NCBI GenBank assembly: GCA_002696025.1
Contig: NZQU01000082.1
Coordinates: 1 to 17,400, forward strand
Source of the DNA: Crocinitomicaceae bacterium
GTDB lineage: Bacteria; Bacteroidota; Bacteroidia; Flavobacteriales_D; Crocinitomicaceae
DNA length: 17,400 bases
Reading direction: 5' to 3'
Positions 8,285 to 15,097 of the stretch are shown one piece after another. The translations under genes were made by a program, and so were the position numbers. The notes below the pieces were generated by a model. It did no database searches, was not told the origin of the DNA, and saw only the letters and a program-made list of their open reading frames with translations. Numbering within the stretch: the first letter of the stretch is position 1; every line of letters starts with the position of its first letter.

Positions 8285-9415
8285 TTAATCTTGACTCTGC
8301 AATTGAATTAATTTATTGTAAAATGCAATTAATTTTTTTTCTTCTATGAGCCAATTGTATTTATTGTAAAATGCTTCTTTACCATTTTTACCCATTAAAT
8401 TTGCTTGTGATGGGTTACTTAAAATGGTGTGAATAGCATTAGAGATTTGATTTGGATCAAGAGGATCAACACATATACCACAATTCGTTTCATTAATAAT
8501 AGTTTTCCATTCAGGGAAATTAGATGCAATTACTGGTAAACCCGCAGACATATATTCAAACATTTTAATGGGAAGGGATTCAACATAACTTCTAGTTGGG
8601 TGAAGTGTTACCAAACCAAGTTTAGAAGTTTTTAGGATTTCCATTATTTTTTCTCTTTTAACATGGCCCAAATACTTGACTTTGTTCCAACTGTTTTTGC
8701 TTTCTAATTCTGATTTAAATAATTCTGGTGAAAAAGTACCAGCGAGAATCAATTCAACATCAATATTTTCAATAGATTCAACCATTTCAGCAATTCCTCT
8801 TGTAGGAAATAAGCCTCCTATGTAACAAATTTGTTTTTCCTTTTTCTTGAAGTCTAGTTGATTCATTGTTTCTGCTTCCTCAAGCAATGGATAATTAGCT
8901 ACTAATTCAACATTTTCATTTTGTTTTTTAAAACGATTACATATGTTTTCAGTAACTGAGATAATACCGCTTATTCTTTTTGCAACATATGCTTCATACA
9001 TTGAAAATAAATAAGATACTAAACTCCTTAGAATTTTGGGGATCCAATGCTTGTCCATAATTTGTTTAGGGACATCTTCATGGGCATCGTAAATAACTAT
9101 TTTCCCTTTTTTTGCAAGTTTTAATCCAATTCTCAATAACTCTGGGTCATGAAAATGATAAATATCTGCATCTATTTCTAGTGCTTTTTTATAAACAAGG
9201 TTTACTGTATTTAAAAATCTTTTGAGTCGTCCTTTTTTTTGAGATTGAAAACTTTTAATCTGAATCCCATGACTTGTTTTTTCTTTGGTATTAGGGACAA
9301 CAAGGTATACATCAAAATCTGAATTGTAAAGACTGATACATTGCTTGTGAAAAATCCTGATGTCATTTTCAGGATGAGCACTTGTTAAATGACAAACTTT
9401 AATTTTTTTAATCAC
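8285..9415 (-). CDS. Glycosyltransferase family 4 (GT-B)
   Basis: A 376-aa retaining-type GT-B glycosyltransferase, predicted to extend the lipid-linked oligosaccharide on the cytoplasmic side. The N-terminal domain shows HPENDIRIFHKQC (14-26) and YHFHDPELL (86-94), a combination recurrent in polysaccharide-locus glycosyltransferases, and YDAHEDVP (109-116). The C-terminal domain shows YIGGLFPTRGI (198-208), LAGTFSPE (224-231) and ESLPIKMFEYMSAGLPVIAS (279-298), in which E279 and E287 are the EX7E pair that binds the sugar nucleotide. A hydrophobic patch at 128-147 may be a membrane contact. It begins 2 bp after the stop of the preceding GT4 gene and ends 4 bp before the epimerase. Donor and acceptor sugars are not determinable from sequence. 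Confidence 0.93.
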   Translation of the reverse strand: MIKKIKVCHLTSAHPENDIRIFHKQCISLYNSDFDVYLVVPNTKEKTSHGIQIKSFQSQKKGRLKRFLNTVNLVYKKALEIDADIYHFHDPELLRIGLKLAKKGKIVIYDAHEDVPKQIMDKHWIPKILRSLVSYLFSMYEAYVAKRISGIISVTENICNRFKKQNENVELVANYPLLEEAETMNQLDFKKKEKQICYIGGLFPTRGIAEMVESIENIDVELILAGTFSPELFKSELESKNSWNKVKYLGHVKREKIMEILKTSKLGLVTLHPTRSYVESLPIKMFEYMSAGLPVIASNFPEWKTIINETNCGICVDPLDPNQISNAIHTILSNPSQANLMGKNGKEAFYNKYNWLIEEKKLIAFYNKLIQLQSQD

Positions 9416-9417
9416 TT

Positions 9418-10455
9418 TTATTTATAATCAACTTTGTTGTATATCGAATAAAACTTTTCTCTATTTACTTTTTTAGTAGCATGTTTAGAGATCAAATCTA
9501 AATTCCTACTTTTTACACTTTCTAATTCTAAATTTAATGCTTTATTGAATTCATGTTCCAATTTATCTTCAACTATAATTCCATTTTCATTGTTCTTTAC
9601 CCATTCTTTATTTGCAGGTAAATCACTTAAAATAGGAATGCAACCATATGCCATTGCCTCCAAAAGACTTATAGCTGTTCCATCACTTGAGGGTATAGAA
9701 ACCCAAATTTTCGCCTTTTGGTAATTTTCTATATTTTCTTTTCTATTTACAAACCCAATAAATTCAAAAGAATTCTTTGGCAATATTTTTTCTGCAAGCT
9801 TTAATAGGTTTTCAGTTTCAGATCCATTGGCTCCAATAATTAATTTCCAAGAAGAGTTTTCCTTGATAAAATGAGAAAATGAAAGAATTATTTTATCTAC
9901 ATTATATAGTCTTTCATGAAGTCGATTGGAATAGATAATGTTTTCTTTTATAGATGAATCTGATATGGTTTCAAAATCAATTCCAAAATTAGCAAGCATT
10001 ATTTTATTTTTGATGCCCATTTTAATGATTTTTTCTTTCATATAAGCTGCATCAGCAGTTATAAAATCAGCTCGATTAAGGGAGTATTTAACAATATATT
10101 TATATAGGGCCCCTTTTTCTGGCAATAAAAGAACATCACTACCCCAAGTTGTTATGATTAAAGGAGTCTTTTTGTTGTTTGCTAATGTTGTTAAAAAAGA
10201 AAATGAGTTTGCTTGATGCACATGAATAACGGATGGTTTGTATTTATTTATTATTCGTTTCATTTTAAAAACATTCCATAAAAATACAAATGGATTTTTT
10301 ATTGAAAAGTTGACGGTTTTATGATGGTGAAAGTCAATTTTATCTTGAGATATAACAAGTACATCATCAAAATAAGCTGAAATTAGATTGAAATAATTTT
10401 TGATGTGAATAGATCCATTTGTTCCTCCAACAAGCAGTAATTTTTTACTTTTCAT
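9418..10455 (-). CDS. Glycosyltransferase family 4 (GT-B), Asp variant of the EX7E motif
   Basis: A 345-aa GT-B glycosyltransferase. The N-terminal domain has a glycine-rich start VGGTNGSIHIKNY (9-21), VIHVHQANSF (76-85) and TTWGSDVLLLP (102-112), a signature of a common GT4 subgroup. The C-terminal domain has the linker SNRLHERLYNVD (176-187), GFVNRKENI (234-242) and PSSDGTAISLLEAMAYG (255-271). The donor-binding EX7E motif reads D258...E266, so its first acid is Asp. The start at 10455 overlaps the preceding polymerase gene by 11 bp and 2 bp separate its stop from the next GT4 gene. Predicted to add one sugar of the repeat unit; linkage unknown. It shares only the general GT-B plan with its GT4 neighbour, so it is not a recent duplicate. 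Confidence 0.92.
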   Translation of the reverse strand: MKSKKLLLVGGTNGSIHIKNYFNLISAYFDDVLVISQDKIDFHHHKTVNFSIKNPFVFLWNVFKMKRIINKYKPSVIHVHQANSFSFLTTLANNKKTPLIITTWGSDVLLLPEKGALYKYIVKYSLNRADFITADAAYMKEKIIKMGIKNKIMLANFGIDFETISDSSIKENIIYSNRLHERLYNVDKIILSFSHFIKENSSWKLIIGANGSETENLLKLAEKILPKNSFEFIGFVNRKENIENYQKAKIWVSIPSSDGTAISLLEAMAYGCIPILSDLPANKEWVKNNENGIIVEDKLEHEFNKALNLELESVKSRNLDLISKHATKKVNREKFYSIYNKVDYK

Positions 10456-11659
10456 CTAAAATAAAGTTATGATTTTTAATGTAAAAAAAACTACCGATAA
10501 TAAGCCCCCATAATATTGAAATTTCTCGTGAGCTCAAAGGGTTATTTGTTAGAGATGTGATCCCAATTATCACTACAGATTGTAAAAGCAATAGACCTTC
10601 GGCTGAAAGCCTTTGATTGTAGGCAACTGAAAACAAGTAGATTAATAATAATATATATGCTAATAAACCAACAATTCCATACCTCCAAATAAACATTATA
10701 TATTCACTTTCTGAGTAGATTTTATTTTGATAAAAATAATTTTTGTTTGGACCGTAACCAAAAATGGGTTTTTCTTTGACCATTAATAATAAATCCCCCC
10801 ATACTTCCATTCTACCTTGAACTGATTTGCTTTGAGTGGGGTTTTGTTTTACCATTGACATGGTGTAAGTTGGTTTGTTTATCAGATTTGAAAATAAAAA
10901 TGCCAATGAACAAACAGATAAAATGATAAGATTTTTTATTGATAAAACAGTTCTTTTTTCGTTTGTGAATTCAATGATAAGATGTATAATTATGATGGCA
11001 AATAATGCTATTATAGCTGTCCGAGATTGACAAAGGAAGAAAAAGAATAATGACAGAAAAATGGAAAATATTAAAAAGTAGTCTTTCTTTTTTTTTGAAT
11101 AAAGTAAAACAGTAAAAAAAAGAAAAAGAATAGCATTATTGTTAGGATTACCTATGGTTCCGATAAGTCTTTTGGTTGCAGGTTCTCCCAAACTATTAAG
11201 TCCGAATGTTTTAATATGAATCCCTCCATTATAATACTGTTCAACAATCAAGTTGAAATCCCAAAAATCAAAAAAATGTAGGGTGTTGAAAATTATCAAA
11301 ATATAGAAAATGGGATAGATTACTTTATTAAAGTATTTATTGAATGGGAGGCATGAGAAAAATAAAATGATAATTAAAAACTTTAACACTTTGTATATTT
11401 CAAAATAACTATTTGTATTAGATGATAAATTATTTAATACAATATCAAATAAAATGTAGCCACTAAAAATTAATATAGTTGTGTATAGTTTTTTCCATGT
11501 TATTAAATGTTTATTTAAGTATAAAGTAATAACAACAATTGGAAGAATAAGATCAATAAATTGAATAGACGGAAGTTGTTCTTTAATTTTTATTGCTGGT
11601 ATAAATGTTACAGAACCTATAATTAACCAACAAAGTAAAATTGATAATTTATTATTCAT
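10445..11659 (-). CDS. O-antigen polymerase (Wzy-like) membrane protein
   Basis: A polytopic protein of 404 aa (from the chosen start) with ten or more hydrophobic segments and a hydrophilic loop at about 260-320, predicted to join lipid-linked repeat units on the periplasmic side. Recognisable segments are RLIGTIGNPNNNAI (164-177), CQSRTAIIA (210-218), GRMEVWGDLLLMVKEKPIFG (282-301, R283) and SEYIMFIWRYGIVG (318-331), all in the Wzy/O-antigen-ligase superfamily pattern. The first ATG of the frame is at 11683 (adding MTIINGLK, 32-bp overlap with the acyltransferase). I chose the ATG at 11659 because it leaves an 8-bp overlap like the other junctions and the protein then starts with a short charged tail before helix 1; the longer form is possible. 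It differs strongly from the second superfamily member at 5963-7213. Confidence 0.86.
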   Translation of the reverse strand: MNNKLSILLCWLIIGSVTFIPAIKIKEQLPSIQFIDLILPIVVITLYLNKHLITWKKLYTTILIFSGYILFDIVLNNLSSNTNSYFEIYKVLKFLIIILFFSCLPFNKYFNKVIYPIFYILIIFNTLHFFDFWDFNLIVEQYYNGGIHIKTFGLNSLGEPATKRLIGTIGNPNNNAILFLFFTVLLYSKKKKDYFLIFSIFLSLFFFFLCQSRTAIIALFAIIIIHLIIEFTNEKRTVLSIKNLIILSVCSLAFLFSNLINKPTYTMSMVKQNPTQSKSVQGRMEVWGDLLLMVKEKPIFGYGPNKNYFYQNKIYSESEYIMFIWRYGIVGLLAYILLLIYLFSVAYNQRLSAEGLLLLQSVVIIGITSLTNNPLSSREISILWGLIIGSFFYIKNHNFILDEK

Positions 11660-12164
11660 TTTTAGCCCATTTATTATAGTCATGAATGATTTCAGGGTAG
11701 TTATTTAAAAATTCTTGATCTTTATCTTTTACTGAACCAACCACTTTTGCAGGGTTTCCTTTGATAATGGAAAAGTCAGGAAATTCTCCTTGAAGATAAC
11801 TGTAGGCACATACAATACAGCCTTTTCCAATCTTTGTATTAGGCATAATGGTCGAATAGGGCCCAATAAATGAATACTTATTGATTTCAATTGATCCGGT
11901 ATGGTATGCTATTTTATCTTTAGTTTGATGATTGTTTATTCTAATAGAATCATGACTTGAATGGGATGTAATGGTGACAAAATTTGTTATTTGGCAACCT
12001 TCTTCAATTTTTATCCCATTACTAGCTTCTATAAAATTATGATGCCCAACATAAACATTGTTTTCGATTTCAAATTTATGTGGATAATCAATAAAAGTAG
12101 AATTACTGACTCTTGTTAATGGTAAAAATTTACCGTCTAACTCTCTTTTATATCCGTGAATCAT
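11652..12164 (-). CDS. Hexapeptide-repeat (left-handed beta-helix) acyltransferase
   Basis: A predicted O- or N-acyltransferase of the LbH/XAT type (170 aa), likely acetyl-CoA dependent and acting on a sugar of the repeat unit. Hexapeptide-type turns run through 33-60 and 91-124, TSHSSHDSIR (66-75) supplies the candidate catalytic histidine (H68 or H71), and the C-terminal signature GNPAKVVGSV (136-145) is typical. The only ATG is at 12164. Upstream, however, the same frame stays open for 39 codons to a stop at 12279-12281 and reads like protein (basic, KKILLHIRRKFLKKF) but contains no ATG, GTG or TTG, so the N-terminus may be longer with a rare start, or may have lost one. It overlaps the following polymerase gene by 8 bp. 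The roughly 140-bp gap to the flippase holds a -7-like element. Confidence 0.88.
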   Translation of the reverse strand: MIHGYKRELDGKFLPLTRVSNSTFIDYPHKFEIENNVYVGHHNFIEASNGIKIEEGCQITNFVTITSHSSHDSIRINNHQTKDKIAYHTGSIEINKYSFIGPYSTIMPNTKIGKGCIVCAYSYLQGEFPDFSIIKGNPAKVVGSVKDKDQEFLNNYPEIIHDYNKWAKNE

Positions 12165-12253
12165 TTTAGGTGAAAATTTTTTTAGAAATTTCCTTCTGAT
12201 ATGTAGTAATATTTTTTTTATGATTCTTGAATTATAATTTGCAACAGGATTAA

Positions 12254-12261
12254 CAAATATA
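12254..12261 (-). promoter_or_regulatory. Candidate Bacteroidota -7 element before the acyltransferase
   Basis: The minus strand reads TATATTTG, a perfect match to the TAnnTTTG -7 consensus of Bacteroidota, about 90 bp before the acyltransferase ATG in the 140-bp gap behind the flippase. No TTTG/TTG box stands at the right distance upstream, so this is weak. If real, it would give the downstream ten-gene operon its own transcript. I saw no convincing terminator hairpin in the gap, only a 5-bp ATTGG/CCAAT stem without a T run. Confidence 0.32.
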
Positions 12262-12304
12262 GCTAATATATTGGATAGTTATTTCCCAATTTACCTATGT
12301 TAAA

Positions 12305-13588
12305 CTAGAATTTTATTTTTTGAATTTTAGAATAATAAAGTGTTATAAAAACAACTAAAACATTAAAGACTGTCATAATAATTGAAACAATCCATAATAT
12401 ATCAATAAAAGCATCATTATTATTTCCAATGTAAAGTGGTAGAACTCCAAATCCTATAATTTGAATCGCCGATGAAATTAGCCCTAGAAAGAAAAATTCC
12501 TTTTGACGACCAATAATGAGAGGAATTGTTGAGATACTTGAGGCTAAAAAATTCCCAAAAAGCCAAATAGACATAATTTCAGAATAATATCCTGATTCAG
12601 CCCATTCAGCACTAAATACAAAAGCAAATAGGTCCTCTCCGTATAAAAAAATGAATAGAAAAGGAATAAAAGAAAGCCCAACTAATGTGATGAGCGTCTT
12701 TTTTAAGATACTTTGGATTTCTTTTCCTTTATTTAAATATTCGGAGCAAGTGCTAAAAAGAACTTGACCAATAGATGCACCTACGATAACAAGTGGGATT
12801 CTTAATATCGCATAAGAATGACTGTAGGATCCAAAAACACTTTTAGAGAAAAACAAAATAATTAAACCTGCAACTAATAGATCCCTTCCCAGATCAACAA
12901 GGACATGAGGCAAATTTATCAAAGGGAAGTCTTTGTATTCTTTAGCTAAAACATATGTTTGCTTATTGGAAATTTGTTTTTTCTTGTTTGCATTAATCTT
13001 AAAAAACTCTTTGATAAATGAGAATGAAGAAACAACATAACCAATTAAAGTTGCTGCTATCAAACCAAGGCTTCCAAAACTCATTACACCAAAAATCCAC
13101 CTAAAAGCATTAGAAAACAATGAATTGCTTATCCTTGAATTTGAAATTCTTTTAAAGTTTTTAACTCTTATCGCCCAATTTGTTCCTGTATTAATAAAAA
13201 CAACAAATATGACGCTCAAAAAACAAAACAACAGAAAAAGAGATTCATATAATTCAAATGACTTTGTAACTAGATAAAGAATAGCTGTTAATGCACATGC
13301 TAGAATAATGAAAAATGCAATTTTTAGCGAAAGTCTGTATAGTAAGAAGGCATGTTTGTCTCTTTTGGGGAGTGGAAGAGTCAATTCATAACGCATAGTC
13401 GCCAATGCAGCAACAAAACCAACAATTCTTAAATAAACCCCAAGTTCCCCCATTTCTTCAGTAGAATAAATTCGAGTTAAAACTGGAGTGATTAAATAGG
13501 TAAGGGCCTGTGCTAAAACAGTTCCTGTCATCAATACTGAAACAGACTTAATAAATGTATTTGTTTTAATATTTTTAATGAAACTCAT
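12305..13588 (-). CDS. wzx: Wzx-type polysaccharide flippase (MOP superfamily)
   Basis: A polytopic membrane protein (427 aa from the chosen start) with about 12 hydrophobic segments, predicted to flip undecaprenyl-linked repeat units to the periplasm. The N-terminus (SVLMTGTVLAQALTYLITPV followed by LTRIYSTEEMGELGVYLRI) is the standard opening of this family, and the mid-protein segment AKEYKDFPLINLPHVLVDLG is the loop typical of LPS flippases. An ATG 33 bp upstream (13621) would add MLTLSHHYHNK. I chose the ATG at 13588 because an A-rich sequence (AATAAA) precedes it and the protein then begins MSFIKNIKTN before helix 1; the longer form is not excluded. It is the first gene of the minus-strand cluster and has a good promoter candidate upstream. 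The symbol denotes the functional class. Confidence 0.9.
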   Translation of the reverse strand: MSFIKNIKTNTFIKSVSVLMTGTVLAQALTYLITPVLTRIYSTEEMGELGVYLRIVGFVAALATMRYELTLPLPKRDKHAFLLYRLSLKIAFFIILACALTAILYLVTKSFELYESLFLLFCFLSVIFVVFINTGTNWAIRVKNFKRISNSRISNSLFSNAFRWIFGVMSFGSLGLIAATLIGYVVSSFSFIKEFFKINANKKKQISNKQTYVLAKEYKDFPLINLPHVLVDLGRDLLVAGLIILFFSKSVFGSYSHSYAILRIPLVIVGASIGQVLFSTCSEYLNKGKEIQSILKKTLITLVGLSFIPFLFIFLYGEDLFAFVFSAEWAESGYYSEIMSIWLFGNFLASSISTIPLIIGRQKEFFFLGLISSAIQIIGFGVLPLYIGNNNDAFIDILWIVSIIMTVFNVLVVFITLYYSKIQKIKF

Positions 13589-13603
13589 TTTATTATGATA
13601 ATG

Positions 13604-13636
13604 ATGGGATAAAGTTAACATTAACTATGGGATAAA
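13604..13636. repeat. Paired 10-bp direct repeats around an inverted repeat in the flippase leader
   Basis: ATGGGATAAA occurs at 13604-13613 and again at 13627-13636, 23 bp apart. Between them lies GTTAA-CA-TTAAC (13614-13625), a 5-bp inverted repeat. The array lies between the predicted promoter and the likely flippase start, in the transcribed leader on the minus strand. It could be a regulator or RNA-binding site; a small duplication is the alternative. Confidence 0.5.
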
Positions 13637-13650
13637 TAGCTAAGTTTTAT

Positions 13651-13680
13651 CAACTGTATATTTATAGAATGAACATCAAA
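13651..13680 (-). promoter_or_regulatory. Candidate promoter of the polysaccharide cluster
   Basis: On the minus strand TTTG (13680-13677) is followed after 18 bp by TACAGTTG (13658-13651), one mismatch from the Bacteroidota TAnnTTTG -7 box at the consensus-like spacing. Transcription would start near 13645, giving a leader of about 55 nt to the chosen flippase ATG at 13588 (about 23 nt to the alternative at 13621). It is the best two-box match in the divergent gap. Confidence 0.5.
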
Positions 13681-13714
13681 TAACTTTAATTGTTAATTAA
13701 TAAATAGATTTCAA

Positions 13715-14143
13715 ATGATACTCAATATATCCTACAATAATAAAAAAGTAAAAAACTTTATAAATGAATCTTTAGGTAAAGCCTATGGATTTATTGAAAG
13801 AATTAAAATGAATGGTATTGGCTCTCCAAAACTTAAAATTAAAGATGCTAGTATGGATGTTAAATTGCTTTTAGATGTTAATAGTAACGCCAAATCTTGT
13901 AATATAGAGATCAGACCAAAAGGAATACTAATTCATTTCAAATCAATTTTAGATACTTATGGATTTGTGATACCATTTCACAAATTAATTATTTTCAAAG
14001 GTGATAAAAATACAGTTACTTTTTTTTGTGATACAGAATTTATAAAAATCACTCAAGATTCAAATGCTTCATTCAAGTTTGTACAAAAGGTGATGGATAT
14101 GAAAATCAATTATAACTCTGGTAAAAATCTTTACTTGATATAA
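13715..14143 (+). CDS. Unrecognised small protein, 142 aa
   Basis: I cannot assign a function. The protein has no signal peptide, membrane segment, cysteine motif or obvious catalytic signature. It looks like a compact alpha/beta protein: a basic N-terminal helix (8-32), then alternating hydrophobic strands such as CNIEIRPKGILIHF and YGFVIPFHKLIIFK, suggesting a beta-sheet core and cytosolic location. It is lysine-rich and its codon use resembles its neighbours. It is transcribed divergently from the polysaccharide cluster and lies 63 bp before the 3-hydroxybutyryl-CoA dehydrogenase gene on the same strand. The ATG at 13715 is preceded by an A/T-rich leader with an imperfect -7-like TAACTTTA at 13681-13688. 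The IRPKG...F pattern and the clean frame argue for a genuine gene. Whether it belongs with the dehydrogenase or the polysaccharide locus is open. Confidence 0.8.
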   Translation: MILNISYNNKKVKNFINESLGKAYGFIERIKMNGIGSPKLKIKDASMDVKLLLDVNSNAKSCNIEIRPKGILIHFKSILDTYGFVIPFHKLIIFKGDKNTVTFFCDTEFIKITQDSNASFKFVQKVMDMKINYNSGKNLYLI

Positions 14144-14160
14144 TTTTAAAGCTTGTTTTT

Positions 14161-14193
14161 TTGACTTTAACTATCTCTACTTGATTATATTTG
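14161..14193 (+). promoter_or_regulatory. Candidate promoter of the 3-hydroxybutyryl-CoA dehydrogenase gene
   Basis: TATATTTG at 14186-14193 matches TAnnTTTG exactly and lies 13 bp before the ATG at 14207. A TTG (14161-14163, part of TTGACT) stands 22 bp upstream of it, slightly longer than usual spacing. Transcription would begin near 14199, giving a very short leader. Confidence 0.45.
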
Positions 14194-14206
14194 TAAAAAA
14201 ATAATT

Positions 14207-15097
14207 ATGAAAAATATTGCAGTAATAGGAGCGGGTACAATGGGTAATGGAATTGCTCATGTATTTGCACAAAGTGGTTATCAAGTATCTTTAATTGACG
14301 TTTCAGAAACAGCAATAGAAAAAGCATTGGCTACGATTTCCAAAAATTTAAGCAGAATGGTTGCTAAAGAGAAGATCTCTGAAGCTCAAAAAGAAACCAC
14401 ATTAAACAACATCAAAACATATACATCTATTTCTGATGGAGTTAAAGATGTTCAATTGGTTGTTGAAGCTGCAACAGAAAATATTGATTTAAAATTGAAG
14501 ATATTTAAAAACCTTGATGAAGTTGCTGCATCTGACGTTATTTTGGCTACTAATACATCTTCAATAAGTATTACTAAAATCGCATCTGTAACCAATCGAC
14601 CTGATAAGGTAATAGGTATGCACTTTATGAATCCTGTTCCAATCATGAAATTGGTGGAAATTATAAGGGGGTATTCAACTTCTGATGAAGTAACCAAGTT
14701 GATCATGGATTTGTCAAAAAATTTAGGAAAAGTACCTGTTGAAGTCAATGATTACCCAGGTTTTGTTGCCAATAGAATTTTAATGCCTATGATTAATGAA
14801 GCAATTTACACATTGTATGAGGGGGTAGCAGGAGTTGAAGAAATCGATACTGTAATGAAACTTGGAATGGCTCATCCAATGGGTCCACTTCAACTTGCTG
14901 ATTTCATTGGCCTTGATGTTTGTCTTGCTATTCTAGAAGTACTTCATGATGGTTTTGGAAACCCAAAATATGCTCCATGCCCTTTACTTGTGAATATGGT
15001 TACAGCTGGTAAAAAAGGAGTTAAAACAGGAGAAGGATTCTATTCGTGGACGCATGGTACAAAAGAATTGCACGTCTCTGATAACTTTAAAAAATAG
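14207..15097 (+). CDS. hbd: 3-hydroxybutyryl-CoA dehydrogenase (3-hydroxyacyl-CoA dehydrogenase family)
   Basis: Predicted to oxidise (S)-3-hydroxyacyl-CoA to 3-ketoacyl-CoA with NAD(P), in the cytosol, in short-chain fatty acid or phenylacetate-type degradation. The 296-aa length fits the stand-alone family (about 280-300). The Rossmann fold has GAGTMG (8-13) with D31 at the end of strand 2, which favours NAD. Catalytic residues align with human SCHAD by exact spacing: S118 (in NTSS), H139 (in GMHFMNPVP), E151 and N189 (in PGFVANR). The C-terminal dimer domain shows GMAHPMGPLQLADFIGLDV (220-238) and KKGVKTGEGFYSW (269-281). A promoter-like TATATTTG precedes it and the msrA start lies inside its last 44 bases. 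No thiolase or enoyl-CoA hydratase is adjacent, so the pathway context is not fixed here. Confidence 0.96.
   Translation: MKNIAVIGAGTMGNGIAHVFAQSGYQVSLIDVSETAIEKALATISKNLSRMVAKEKISEAQKETTLNNIKTYTSISDGVKDVQLVVEAATENIDLKLKIFKNLDEVAASDVILATNTSSISITKIASVTNRPDKVIGMHFMNPVPIMKLVEIIRGYSTSDEVTKLIMDLSKNLGKVPVEVNDYPGFVANRILMPMINEAIYTLYEGVAGVEEIDTVMKLGMAHPMGPLQLADFIGLDVCLAILEVLHDGFGNPKYAPCPLLVNMVTAGKKGVKTGEGFYSWTHGTKELHVSDNFKK

Noticed and set aside
12230..12300. Possible terminator after the flippase
   Set aside because: Only a 5-bp ATTGG/CCAAT stem with an 11-base loop and no T run was found.
2018..13621. Mobile element or defence island origin of the cluster
   Set aside because: No transposase, integrase, terminal inverted repeats, target duplications or defence-type genes were seen; every gene fits polysaccharide synthesis.
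14144..14206. Possible terminator after the 142-aa gene
   Set aside because: There is a T run (14155-14162) behind AAGCTT, but the stem is too short to form a stable hairpin.
14452..14748. 98-aa antisense open frame inside hbd
   Set aside because: It is a shadow of a strongly conserved dehydrogenase gene and shows no motif or start context.
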